DNA of 64,000 nt from assembly GCA_034670405.1 (NCBI GenBank), contig JAXDDX010000004.1, positions 9,821,501-9,885,500 on the forward strand, in the 5' to 3' direction. Positions 11,088 through 27,088 of this stretch are shown here, piece by piece. The notes under the pieces were generated by a model. That model searched no databases. It was not told the DNA's origin and saw nothing but the letters and a program-made list of their open reading frames with translations. This stretch comes from Hoplostethus atlanticus (Eukaryota > Chordata > Actinopteri > Trachichthyiformes > Trachichthyidae). Position 1 is the stretch's first letter. Each line of letters opens with the position of its first letter. The position numbers were made by a program, and so were the translations under genes.

Positions 11088-11967
11088 TTAAACAGAATTG
11101 TTCAGTTCCTCTTTAACGTTGTTCTTCTTCCTCGAAAAACAGCAGAAAATTTGTTTCAGTCCTCTGCGCTTCTAATAAAAGAAAGGAATAATCAGTTAAG
11201 AATATATTGTAGTGTTGCAATTAACTTTCTTCCCTACCAGAAACTGTGTGCTTCAGTACCTTGCTCACTTTTGTGCTTTCTTCAGTCTGGGTGGTTTGGT
11301 TCATTTGTACGATCTTTATTTTTTGTTGAGCTGCTGTCCATTTCTGCTCAGTGTCTTTGATCTTCTCCAACAGCTGAGACTTTTCTTCCTCCCAGCGCTC
11401 TTGTTGGAGAAGGATTTTGGTGTCCAGGTCCCTGGTCATCATTGCATCCCTCTCCATCCTCGCCTCAAGAGCAGCAATGGTGGAGGACATCGTCTCCTTC
11501 TCCATGGTGAGAGTCTCAACAGTTTGACAGAGTTTCTCAATCATATTGTCCTTCACTTTGAGCTCTCTCTCCACCTTCTCCCTCTCTTCTGAGACCTTTG
11601 CAGTCTCTTCTTTCTCTTGCTGGATGGTCTAATGGAGAAGAGCGATCTCCTTGCTTTTCTCGTTGAAGACGGCGGCCCCCCACTCCACTGTCTTCTTCAG
11701 GTTCTCCTCCATGCTCTCCTTCTCTCTCCTCCATCTCTCCTCCATGCTCTCCTTCTCTCTCCTCCATATCCCCGCCTGGGTGTTGAAGGTTTTTTGTTGA
11801 CTTGCCGAGTCACTCAGAGCTTTTCTGAGAAAACGCAATTTGTCATCCTTCTGCATCATCTGTGCTTCCCACCAGGCTGTATCCTGTCTTCTTCTACGTT
11901 CCATGTCACCGATGATGTTTTTCAGGGCTAAAATCTCCCTCTGTTTGGCTCTGAGAGTCGTGTCCAT
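11088..11967 (-). pseudogene. Two-exon coiled-coil protein gene with an in-frame TAG; unrecognised
   Basis: Exon 1 is 11967-11269 (233 codons) and exon 2 is 11171-11088. The donor (AAA then GTGAGC) and acceptor (TTATTAG) join in phase 0. Start MDTTLRAKQREILALKNIIG. The protein is almost entirely heptad-like coiled coil rich in E, K and R, with a short tandem repeat IWRREKESMEERWRREKESM. Exon 2 gives KRRGLKQIFCCFSRKKNNVK then a short tail: basic residues around a Cys-Cys pair, a possible lipidated membrane anchor (inference). A TAG at 11631-11629 interrupts the frame after residue 112 (ALLH-stop-TIQQEK). The frame stays open for another 120 codons and the splice is intact, so this is either a recent null allele (CAG to TAG is one change), a sequencing error, or a truncated 112-residue product. 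I do not recognise the family. Confidence 0.6.
11700..11766. repeat. Short in-frame tandem repeat in coiled-coil gene
   Basis: The unit TCCATGCTCTCCTTCTCTCT with CCTCCA repeats twice and encodes the minus-strand repeat RREKESMEE. It is a 30-nt unit that preserves the frame. Confidence 0.7.
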
Positions 11968-11999
11968 TCTTCCTTTGGTAAAGAGTTTAATCTAATGCC

Positions 12000-13020
12000 T
12001 TGTTACTCGTACTCAGTTGAACTGGGCTGTAGTTTCATGTACTCACAAAGAAACAGACAACTTCAGAATTCCAGCAGTATATTATGACATCACAAACTGT
12101 TACACATCAGTGAAATAATGGTATGTGGGCGGGGCTAGGGCGGTGTAGTATTAGTAGTCTTGTTTGTAGTAATACTCATAACAATAATAATAATTGTAAT
12201 CATAATCATACATATATTACACAGCTATTACAAACAAAATTAATAGAATTCATAACTTCACAAATTAATACACATACACTAAAATAAACTGGTGCAAAAT
12301 CATGTTTTTCTTTGAAAGTAATCAGTAAGATTGATTTTTAAGTCAATTCTAAATTCTACTGGAAACAAAACTGGAGGTTTGCAGTTTGGTTTGGAGTTTG
12401 TAGAGATGTGGCCGTTCCATGTAATTCTGGTTAGAAGCCTTGCATTTGGTACTAGCTGCAGATGAGTCTTTTGATTAAAGGCAAGAATAAAGTGAGTTAG
12501 AGTATTGAAAATAAATGCATGGGTGACTTTCTCCATTTTATTTTGTAAAATATTTCTTAGGTGAAAAAAGTGGGATTGAACAACCATAATAATTTCACAA
12601 CAATTTAAAAGTAGCTTAAAAAGTAGCCTACAGTCACATTGCATACACTAAGCAGTTTGTGTGAGCGAGGGGCCCGTGTGGACAAATCATCCATACTGTG
12701 ACTGCATGAGATCAAATTCAGCATATGCCTGCATGTCACTCTTCAAGTCCAGTTTGTCTTCATTGTGCTGAGAAGAATTATCAATATGCTTTACTATGAA
12801 TGTCAAACTAATTGTTCATTAATACTGGAATAATTGGGTGCATTCTTCTCAGGAGAGGAATTAATACCTATGAGCATCATTCTTTATCTTGTTCTGTTAT
12901 GGAGATATTTAGTGGCCATTTGATACGGTGCTGTACCTTACAGTGGGGTGATGGAGGTCATACACAGGTAAACTGACAATACACCTGTTGTTCTGGGTAT
13001 TAAGAGTATACATGTTTAAA
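12000..13020. other. Non-coding intergenic stretch
   Basis: This lies upstream of the coiled-coil gene and covers its likely promoter. AT-rich; the 114-residue minus-strand frame at 12300-12644 is low-quality and has no domain. Nothing else is seen. Confidence 0.55.
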
Positions 13021-13022
13021 AG

Positions 13023-13190
13023 TGTGGCAGCGGCAATAGCCTAGAGGTTAAAGAAGTGGGCTTGTCACTGCCTTGAATGTATGGGGGAAGGAAGTGGATG
13101 AGTAACAGTCTCCCCTCCCTAAACAACTAATGTTGAGGTGCCTTCGAGCAAGGCACTAAACCCACAACAGCTCCCAGGGGTGAATGTGTA
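13023..13190 (+). mobile_element. SINE-like element with GAGCAAGGCAC core
   Basis: The head (GTGGCAGCGGCAATAGCCTA, GAAGTGGGCTTGTCACTG) is tRNA-like. The body holds GAGGTGCCTTCGAGCAAGGC followed by ACTAAACCCACAACAGCTCC, a core shared by a large teleost SINE group. It is old and has no clear target duplication. Confidence 0.6.
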
Positions 13191-13970
13191 GCAGAGTATA
13201 GAAGAGAGCAAGTCGACTTTCCCTGGAATAACTAAAAGGCTAACAGTAATCTATCAGGTTAATTACTATTACCATAGAAATATATTGCAGTGTCATCACA
13301 GTACGCCCACTTCCTTTAGACGCTGTACCTACCACCTCAACTACCACAACACTACCATGTCAGCACCTTTAAGCCACAGAAATCACCACATTTAATGAGA
13401 ATGCCATGGTATCCTAGAAAGTGTCGACTGTTCAGTTCACTGTTCAGTTTGAAGGAGATTAGTGGTAAATGTTCAATAATATAATAACATATATTGATGT
13501 ATTCTCGCAGATGGACATGGCATTTTAAAATCTTCAGTGGTGTTCCCCTTAAGGTAAATACCAGTTAAATAAAAACATGAAAATTACTTTTAGAAACATT
13601 TTATTTTTAAATTAAATTCCATAATATTCAAAGTAAGCTTTTGGCTTAATGGGAGTTGGTTGGATGCCTCAATGCATTTCATGTATTTTATTTATTGTTT
13701 GTTTATTGTTACATTTATTATTTTGATAAATACATTTGTAATAACTTTTGTATTCCTATTCACAGAGTGCAACTATTTACTGTACTCTTACCCCACCTCC
13801 AGTGGGGCCATTAGTACAAGAGCCCTCGGGGCCTTCAGGCGCTCCACTGGGACGTCTCTGGGGCGCAGTGTGGCTCAGGAGGTCATAAGCCACATGCACA
13901 TTGTTGCTGAAGGCAGACCTGGATTTAAGAAACAAAACAACACAGGGTTGTCAGTAGGTATAAAAAAAAA

Positions 13971-14080
13971 AATCCCCACCATGACCCTTAAGGGGCCCCG
14001 TAGAAACGCGATAACGCATTAATTTATCTCGTTATCTTGAGAAATCGGCTTTTTGTTATCTCGAGATCACGGCATTAAAA
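13971..14080. mobile_element. Fragment related to the 9.3-kb element plus inverted ATCTCG repeat
   Basis: AATCCCCACCATGACCCTTA followed by AGGGGCCCCG matches the right end of the 674-bp element and its first flanking bases (GGGGCTCCG there). Next comes TTATCTCGTTATCTTGAGAA / TTATCTCGAGAT, a short inverted repeat family. So the true element boundary may lie beyond CCCTTAAGGG. Nothing coding is seen from 13200 to 14690. Confidence 0.5.
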
Positions 14081-14352
14081 AAAATAATTGCAAGCACGGC
14101 CGTTCTCGGCTTCCGTAGATTTCAGCTCAGGATGTTAACAATATTTTCCTCCTCAGGACAAATGCTAGGCCTTTCAGGAAGGAGAGCAGCTTTACGGGCT
14201 GGAGGACGCTGACATGATCAGGTTCTCATTCCCTACTTTCTCTGTGAAGACAAGAACATCATGGATAGGACTTCAGAATATCAGCTAGTGGCTGTCCCTG
14301 ACCTATATGACCCTGCATCTCTCCCTGTAGAGGGGGGCAAGCTAAATAAATA

Positions 14353-14505
14353 AATAAACATTAAGTAGTAGTAGTAGTAGTAGTGGTGGTAGTAGCCGTA
14401 TTAATATAGAACTAATGAGTGTTGGAGAGCTCCTTTCTTCAGATTGTTCTGAAACTAGACTGAAGACAGTAATGACGATGATAATGATGACGATGATGAT
14501 CCCAT
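14353..14505. repeat. Trinucleotide repeats (TAG)n and (GATGAT)n
   Basis: TAG repeats at about 14366-14395 and a GATGATAATGATGACGATGATGAT tract at about 14474-14500. Both are simple sequence. Confidence 0.7.
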
Positions 14506-14698
14506 CAGTCAGGTTTAAACACACTGGAAGCATAGCAGACAGTAGAAGTGAATGGACATGTTTGTCTATCAATAAGTTGTGCAGATCTATGGAAATGCAG
14601 TAACATACCAGTTCAAATTACCAAATCATTTTAAATGATAGCACATAAGGTTTAAGTGAATAAAACAGCTCAAAACCATCTAAAAACAAATACAACAC

Positions 14699-15498
14699 CT
14701 TTATTTTCAACAGACATTTTAAATCTTATAAAACGGCACAGTAAAGAATCTACCAAAGCTTCTTTAATAGTCATGATCATAAAGCAACAAGCTTTTAATA
14801 TAATACTGTAGTTATTCTCTAAACTAGTATTGCAGGAGTCTGTTATCGTGCTAAGCTAACAACTCATTTCCCTCTGACATTATCATCACCTGTTACTGTC
14901 TTGGTATCTACACGACAATAACTTAGGAAAACACTGCAGGGCGCCTAGCTACAGCATCATGTCACATTCACAGGCCTCTCTGAAACAGGCAGAGAAACCC
15001 ATAGGCAATAGGTTAAACATGTAGTGTGTTTGGTTGGTATCAGTAACTAATACTTAAGTGACTTGGCAGTACAGTAAGTGAGACAAATCTCCATGCAATA
15101 TAGATTCCATTGCCTCAAGACACTGGTCCTAAGAGTAGAGTTTCCTTTTACACTGGTCCTAAGAGTAGAGTTTCCTTTTTCCTGTGTAGTGTCTGGAGAG
15201 AGAAATGCATCCTTGGATCTAAAGATATTCAGCTGATCACCAAGCGTCAGGTTCAATGGTAGTAAAATGCAGGGGTTTCAGTGACAATACCAGTTCACAG
15301 GCAATAAATGTTCACGAGGCTTTGAGCACTCTTATTAAGCTGCCAGTGTGGTTATGGGAAACAGAAAAGGAAAGATGGCACCCAACTCGCCGCTCTCTTG
15401 TGTCCAGTGCAGGTAGAATGAAGGTGAATCTGTTGAAAAGGCAAGTGAGTGGAGACTATATATTCAGTAGCACCAGGAGAGTGTGTGAGCTGTCAGTG
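14699..15498 (-). other. Probable shd 3' UTR with polyadenylation signal
   Basis: On the minus strand an AATAAA (plus-strand TTTATT at 14699-14704) lies about 800 nt after the shd stop. The UTR contains a perfect 30-bp direct duplication (15121-15150 and 15151-15180). Confidence 0.55.
15121..15180. repeat. Perfect 30-bp tandem duplication
   Basis: The unit starts CACTGGTCCTAAGAGTAGAG and ends TTTCCTTTT; the two copies differ only in the last base. It lies in the presumed 3' UTR of shd. Confidence 0.95.
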
Positions 15499-20131
<4,633 letters not shown>

Positions 20132-20771
20132 GGATCTGGGATTTAAGGGGCAAACAGATAGAATCGGTTAGTATGGCATCAAAGAGATTAAAATGGAAGA
20201 TACTAATGTTAAGTATCAATGTACAACTGTGAGAGATTAGCATAATACCAACCAAATGCTGCTAAATTTGGGCTATGATTGTTAAGTAGTGCAGACTAAT
20301 AGACATTGGATCAAACCCTCCAGCAGCTAGCCGTGCCCTGGAGGAATAAGTGGTATACAATTAATCAACAGGTCTGGCCAGTACCGATAGCGTTAGTTAG
20401 GTAACTTTGCCTCTGAGTTGAAGCGGGGATCTGTGGTAACACGTTAACATAACATTAGCTAGTGACTCACGGTAACGTTAACCTACCTCTACTGACATTT
20501 TGGCTAACTTAGCATTAATTTTGTCAGTCCCAATCAGTCACCTATCCACACTCAACTCCAACCGCTATTTGTTAGCTGAGTGAATTACCCGACTAACCAT
20601 TTAACCGACTACTCATTAACTGATTAACTAGCTAAAAAGGTAACATCTGAGTCAGACAACCAGCCAGTTAAGGACGCCAACCGCTTTGTCAATAAGCCAA
20701 AGCTAGCTAGCTTGTATCCGCAGCTAACGTCGTAGCGTCAACACTGTTAACGGATAGTTATTTTCACTCAC

Positions 20772-20990
20772 CCTCTTTCTTTGCCTTGATGGTCCCCCGT
20801 TCCAGTTATTTTTGTCTGGTAAACATCCAGCGTTTCGTTTTATCCGGTCGAATAACGAAACATTATTTCCTATGAAGTCCGTCCTGCTCAGCAACCAAGC
20901 AGGTTGGTTAGCTAATGTTAGCCAAGCAAGACCAGTCTCCGACACACCATCCACTGGCACAGCGGAGTGATTTAAAGGGGAGTATTGAGA
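20772..20990 (-). promoter_or_regulatory. Probable shd 5' UTR exon and promoter
   Basis: On the minus strand a strong donor (AGAGG then GTGAGT) ends an exon at 20772, and an acceptor (AATCCCAG) lies 4 nt before the shd ATG. The upper end of the exon is unknown. From 20990 to 21400 I see only AT-rich sequence. Confidence 0.5.
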
Positions 20991-21839
20991 CATTATTAGT
21001 GGGTCGACACTTATGCTACAAATGTGGACTTAATATTATCAATCTTTTGGATGCAGTTCCAGTTTTCAAACCAACCTCCACTGCTTAACATTGGGTTTTC
21101 ATCAATTATTTTCTACATTATAGGCTTTTTTTTATTGTACATACAATACTTAACATAAACTATACCTTTCCCCAATAACAATCGCAGCAGTTATGTTCCA
21201 ACGAAATATGTAATTAGATTTGATTAAAGCTTAATGTAAAGTAGAATATCATAGTGCCAGTGCTCGTCAGTACCACTTAACCTCTCCCTACACCCTTTGA
21301 GAACCTACTAATAAAACCTAAGTATACTGATTCCACATCAACATTTAAGAAATAAAGATGTCGAGACATTTTGAGTCTGAATAATACAGAACAACAAAGA
21401 GTAAAACACATTTTAATCAAACACTAAATTATACAACTGACATTTTCAAACAGCAAATGAGTCCCCCCAAAACTGAGGTGTTACTATTTTTCTAGGTTAA
21501 GCTCTCAGTGACAACAGGTCCATGAAATTACACAGTGGATTGAAATGAGTGGATCTGCATGAAAAAGAGTTGCTGTTCCACTGCACTTGGCCAGAGGGAA
21601 GGAAGCTACCTTCTAATGGGTGCTCACCATCACATTGGCTAGTTATCACTTACGTGCTGTATCTTTGTAGAAAGGATTTCATAGTGTATGCCTGCAAAAA
21701 TGGTTTGTATATCATCCTGTTTGCTGCGCAGCATGGCAAGAGGGACCATATCATACATATACCTCTCTGTATCATACATATAATTCTGTGTCAATCACTA
21801 AAGTCCACAACAGCCATTTTGCTACAAAGCATCTTTATC

Positions 21840-24800
21840 TCATTCGCTGTCATTGCTGTCACTGTCTGAATACGCCCCCAAGAGGCTGAGAGATGACCCA
21901 TTTTGCATGGTGGGTTTAGTAGCATTGGTGGAATCAGCTGTTGATGCCTTAGAATCTGTAAAACAAGAAACACAGTGATTTGAAACAAAACTGAAGAATC
22001 ACATCCGTGTTTATAGTAGTAATATGATACATTTTTAGCCTATAAAAGAGTGTCAAATAAATGCCCTGAAAATATGCTGCTGAAGTAATCAACTAATGTT
22101 TGAAATTTCAAAAGAAAGAGTCAATGATAGCGCTTGTGAAGTGAATGTGTCACCTGTTTGTGAACTGGGAGCAACAGGGGGTGTCACTGGGCCAGGTTTG
22201 CTGACAGCCACTGCTGGTTTCTTTCTCACAACCAGGGATCCCAGAGCCCGCCCACCTCCCAACGTCCCCACACTCCTCTCCCAGCTCTCCACCTTGGCCT
22301 TCTTCACTCCTGTAGTTGTGGGTCCCTGTGGATACACCGCAAGAGACACCCCTTTATTCCCTGCTCAGACTATCTTCTTTACATGCCATCACATTTTGCT
22401 CAAGTTTACAAGTAGGTTTTAGTGTTTTACTCTGCTTGGAGTATAGGATGAATGGGGTTTACAATTCCAGGGTATCTGTATGTTTCAGAAAGCCAAATGT
22501 AAGAATTTTTAAGACCTTTTTAATGCTACCTGGAATTTAAATTAAGACTCCAAGCTGACAAAAGCAGCCTATTTCCAATTAAACACAGCTAATAAAAGTT
22601 CTAATAAAAAGGAACACAGGAAATTGATTGTTTAGAGACATGAAGTCCAACTGTGCTTAGTAAGGCAAACAAGTGGACATGCAGCACAAACAAACCTGCA
22701 ATTTCATGGTGAAACAAAAAACTAATAACTGTATTTAAGACATTTAATTTAACATAATTTATTTTAAGACTTTTTAAGGACCCGCACTTACTCTGATTCA
22801 GGTAAGTTGTCAGTCACAGAAAAATATACTAAATTCACTTTCAAATACGTTTCTGTGATTGTCTGAACGTCCTAAAACGCCTTGTATTGCTCTCTGTGGC
22901 AAAGCAACAATACAGCAAATACTGGCACTTGAAACAAACATGTAAAATGTATTTGCAAATACTATATGATGCAAGTCTGTTGCAAAGCACTGAATTTGAA
23001 GTACACACATTTTGTTGAACATGAGGGGCCATACCTGTATCTCTGTAGATTTGACAGTGGTGAGGATGTCTGTCGGTCTGTCTGTACTGGATATCTTTGG
23101 CTGTATGCTGCTGCTGCTGCTGCTGCTGCTCTCCTCCTCCTGGTCTGAATCAGAGTCTGAGTCCCTTAACCTTTTCACTAAGGCACGTGCCAACATCTCT
23201 CTGTGAGGCAAGTGTAAGAAAATATGTGCAATGTTTACAATTGTTCTACCAGCTAGTTCCTTGCAAATATTTACTCCCACAACTGTATTTGTTCCCAACA
23301 TAACTGAAATCGTCATCACTCACTTTGTTTCTCTCTCATCCTCTTCTTTTTCCCTTTCCTTCTCTCTCTTCTCCAACGCTCTGTACTGGTCGATCATTCC
23401 CTCGAAGTCCACCAGAGCCTGCCTCTGGTTGAGCTCCTTCAGCTCCTGAAGGTTCTCCAGAACCTCCATCTCCATCTTGGAATCCCGGGTGCGGTTCTCC
23501 AATACCTGGAAGAGGATCGGAATAGCATCAACTCTTCATTCCAAACGGCTTGATATTGCTCAGCAAATACAAATTTAGAAAGTCTGTATCTAACAGCTAC
23601 GAAACATAAACAACATATATTATTCATTCCAACCTTCATGGGGTTGTTCAGTTCCTCTTCTTCTCTATCCCTCTGAATTTTCTTCTCTTCTTCCTCAATT
23701 AGTTTCTCTGCCTGGAAGTTTCGCGTGGCACCGTGTTCCATGGCATAATCCGTGTTCTCTGGGTCCGTCTATAGTCAGGACATGAGATAAGACAGAGAGA
23801 AATTATGTCACACACAGCTGGAAACAAATGTCACAGTTTCCATTTTGGGACAGCGATTAACATTGACATGGTACTATATTTACTTTCAAAGTACATGCTT
23901 TGATTGCATTGCTTCAAGAAATATCACTGTCATAACCAGTGTATTGAATGCTCTCACCTTAAAGGTAATCTCAGCAAGACATCGAGTGCATTTGATGTAG
24001 AAGCGGAAGATGGGCAGTCCCATGTACAGCTCATTTTGAACTGTCTCTTTTCTGGCATTGAACTTCTTCCCCTTGTAGATGTACTCACCACATGTTTTAC
24101 ACCTGCAAACATTCAGAAGAATAGTATAATCTGCATGAACAAATACTACACTTAATGACAGTGAATGAAGAATGAAGAGAACCTATAACTTTGAATCTGT
24201 GACAATAGATCAGATAGACATACCTCATATTGAATGGAGCCATCAATCTGACCACATATTGTCGATCTTTGGGGAGTTTAAGCTTTGGGATTTTGGATGG
24301 ATCAAAATCTGGAGGATAGTATTTCTGTAGAGGGCAGAGCACAGATGTGAATTAGTAGGTTAAACTTGCAACTTTTATGTTAGAATGAAATAGAAAACCG
24401 ACTTCATATTTGAAAAAAAAGGTGAAAATGAAAACAACTGTAGACATATCAGAATATGGTCTGCATGACTGCACCAAGAAACGACAACATTTCCAAGACC
24501 TCTAAAACCGAATTCAAGACATAAAAATATACTTAACTGTATTCAAGACTATTTAAGGCCTGGGTTTACAGAATTTAAGATATTTTAAGACGTTTTTCAG
24601 GACCTGCAGGCTCCCTGCTTGCAATAAACAGTAACGTTACTGGAGTGCGAGTGCGAGTAGGACTTGATTTGCACAAACAGCATTCTGGTACTTTGAGTAT
24701 CATATCCAAAAAGTAATAGCAAGCAGTTGCAACATGAATAGAGATTGATAGCTAAAACGTATGCCTCTGTTCCAGTGAAGCTTACAGAGGGGGTGTAGTG

Positions 24801-24972
24801 AGGACGTAACTTATTTAGCCAACAGACGCAAAGAAGCAGCTAAAACGTTAACTTACTACAAGGCTAACGTTAGTCTACTTGGTTGCTTGTTTAGCCGAGC
24901 TACGGCTAATTCATTAATTTAAGAGAAGCACGACGTTAATATACTTACATTCAAGACTTTTCTTTCGGACAT
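21840..24972 (-). CDS. yju2: Splicing factor YJU2 (CCDC94)
   Basis: Eight exons: 24972-24949, 24324-24224, 24102-23958, 23768-23634, 23505-23324, 23200-23035, 22325-22154 and 21955-21840 (stop TGA at 21842-21840). Every phase agrees and the product is 346 residues. It starts [21 protein letters not shown] zinc-binding module has CKTC at residues 43-46 and CTRC at 80-83. [20 protein letters not shown] begins the conserved helical region. A Ser-rich acidic tract ([11 protein letters not shown] plus eight Ser) follows, and the end [17 protein letters not shown] is the family's C-terminal signature. YJU2 joins the spliceosome at the first catalytic step, promoting branching, and acts in the nucleus. 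Its neighbour shd is the same as in human. The eight Ser codons are a pure AGC repeat at 23107-23130. Confidence 0.97.
22500..22800. repeat. Interspersed repeat remnant (TTTAAGAC / AAGGACCCGC type)
   Basis: The stretch holds TTTTTAAGACCTTTTTAATG and later TTAAGACTTTTTAAGGACCC. Similar sequence at 24530-24615 (ATATTTTAAGACGTTTTTCA then GGACCTGCAGGCTCCCTGC) looks like another copy. Both lie in yju2 introns. Class unknown, hAT-like from memory. Confidence 0.4.
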
Positions 24973-24999
24973 TGCTGATTCTGGTAGGACACAACTTAG

Positions 25000-25510
25000 A
25001 AGAGAAACGTTGGGAAAATAACTAGCTAGTAGGTTTCTTCGGCTTCTCAAGGGCTCCGCTGTAAACTTCCGGGTGTCTCTTCGTTCACTTCCGTAGAAGC
25101 ACTATTTACTGTGCTGCTGCCCCCTTTAGGAGGAAGTGAGTACTTACACTTAATACTACTACTGATAATAATAACAGACAGGAGAGACACAATCAAGAGA
25201 AAATAGGTTTAAAAAAATTGTAACAATTAAATGAGATTAAAAAACATAAGAAACACTCTCACTCGCCATTTAAATTTATACTTAAAAGATTTTGAAGGCA
25301 AGATAGATAAAAAGTAGTCAGTAACAGATTGTATCTTTAAAGTAACCTTCCTTACCCTTCATGATACTTAATTTCACTCTGTTTATGGTTAAGGGGTTAC
25401 TTCCAGCCTTGTTTCATCCGCTTCTCCTCTCCTTCTCAATCTGTCAAGTTTATTCCTTCGCCACTTCCTATTTACATCTAGATGTCACAGGGTCTCCCAA
25501 TTCACCGTGT

Positions 25511-25556
<46 letters not shown>

Positions 25557-26059
25557 GTGTGCGTGAGTGTGAGCAAATGTGATCAATCATTATATGGTAT
25601 AGCACTATAATGAAAGTCAGTGAACATAGATATGCACAATAACACATACACACATACATATTCACACACATACACATGCATACACATACATGTACACTTA
25701 AATATACATATAAGCACACACATACACACACTGCATCATGTGCATTAATTTCAAAATACACATACACAAACACATAGATACACCCCATCCCCACACACAC
25801 CACAATTAAAAATAAGTTTAAAAATATTTTCCCATTTCACCAATTTCACTGATCGAGTCATTGTATTTCATCCATTGCCCTCACTGTATTGTCTATTGCT
25901 TTTTTATGTGCTTCTTTCGGGATAGAGGAGAAGGGATCATGATCAATATGGTGGAGGAATGGCCTCCTAGGGGGTGTGCAGGATTTGTCCATGACATGGT
26001 GTCTCTGGCCTGGTTGCCGGGTAAACACAAGCCAGCAGCAAATGAGAGGTTAGACGCAC

Positions 26060-26106
<47 letters not shown>

Positions 26107-27010
26107 CACACACACACACACACACACTTTGCCCTGCGGGGTGGGTGGGAGGTGGGATTGAGGTTATTCATACAAAAGGAAATTGAATCCTGATTGCAGA
26201 TTGGTGTCACTGTGGGTTAACAACCTGGGATCTGATTTCAGCTTTATTGAACAGGAGGTGACAGAGGTGGACAGAATAGATTAGTAGCATGAAGAGATGG
26301 GTAGAGCTTAGGGTTTGGCTTAAAAACAAGGAAGATCCTTTGTTTTAGATTTGTATATCAGTTTTTTTTAAGTTCCCCTTCATAGATATAGATAGGAATT
26401 TGACATGTTTAAGATAGAAGGTGGAGGAGTGACTGCAATGCATTATCCTATCTCGTTTGTTCAGGATTTGACCGTTTCAGATTCAGATTCACAGTTGGCC
26501 CATGTTTTGTCCAGCCATGATGATTATTAGCCTGTTTCTGACACATCACTGTGACTCCTCTATGAGTCAGATTCAGATCAAACTGGCTTCATTTTCATGC
26601 ACTACGCCACAGATTAAGATGATCATATGGGCTATTCATGCTGTGAAAGAGAGAGAGAAATTGTTTTCCACATTTCTATAATTTCTTCAAAGGCTCATCC
26701 TTGAAACATTTGAAACAGTCTGTACTTTAAACTGAGCCTGTAATTAAAATCGAATTTGCTTCAGTCAACACTCTTGATTCCCACTGAGGCCCCATGCAAT
26801 AAATGTATGTATGAATGGTGCAGTAAGGTGCTTTGGATAAAACTCGCCACCAAATGGCATCTGCTTTATGTCATGTCTATCTCCGTCCAAACATCCTTTG
26901 TTTCATCCGGATGGGTCAACACCTTTCATCCCTGAGAATACAAAAGTGCAAAGGCGTTGAGCCTTGTCAGTCGCGTTGAAGTTGCCATGAATATTTCAGA
27001 AGCTGGCTGA
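25000..27010. other. Intergenic region between divergent yju2 and cart, with simple repeats
   Basis: The yju2 promoter lies at its left end and the cart promoter at its right. In between are (GT)n at 25504-25553, a CA/CATA-rich zone at 25635-25800, a (CAGA)n then (CA)n block at 26060-26127, and a SINE tail remnant at about 26824-26870 (AAGGTGCTTTGGATAAAACT). No exon is recognised. Confidence 0.7.
26060..26127. repeat. Compound (CAGA)n(CA)n microsatellite
   Basis: About ten CAGA units run directly into about twelve CA units. Confidence 0.95.
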
Positions 27011-27021
27011 TGTCAAAAGGG

Positions 27022-27028
27022 GTATAAA
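27022..27028 (+). promoter_or_regulatory. TATA box of the CART gene
   Basis: GGGGTATAAAGAGGGG lies 67 nt upstream of the ATG, a spacing that fits a start site about 30 nt downstream and a short 5' leader. Confidence 0.7.
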
Positions 27029-27088
27029 GAGGGGTCCGTCTAAAGGAGACCTCCAAACCCACATCTAGGAAGTGTCAGTGTCAGCACC

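Noticed and set aside
12300-12644. 114-codon minus-strand frame
   Set aside because: Low-complexity hydrophobic translation of AT-rich DNA, no motif.
13660-14022. 120-codon plus-strand frame
   Set aside because: Starts in AT-rich sequence and ends in a mobile-element fragment. The middle part looked coding-like (GAISTRALGAFRRSTG) but has no splice context and resembles a repeat.
26060-26127. CRISPR-like short repeat array
   Set aside because: It is a CAGA/CA microsatellite; there are no spacers. No CRISPR or other prokaryotic system is present anywhere in the window.
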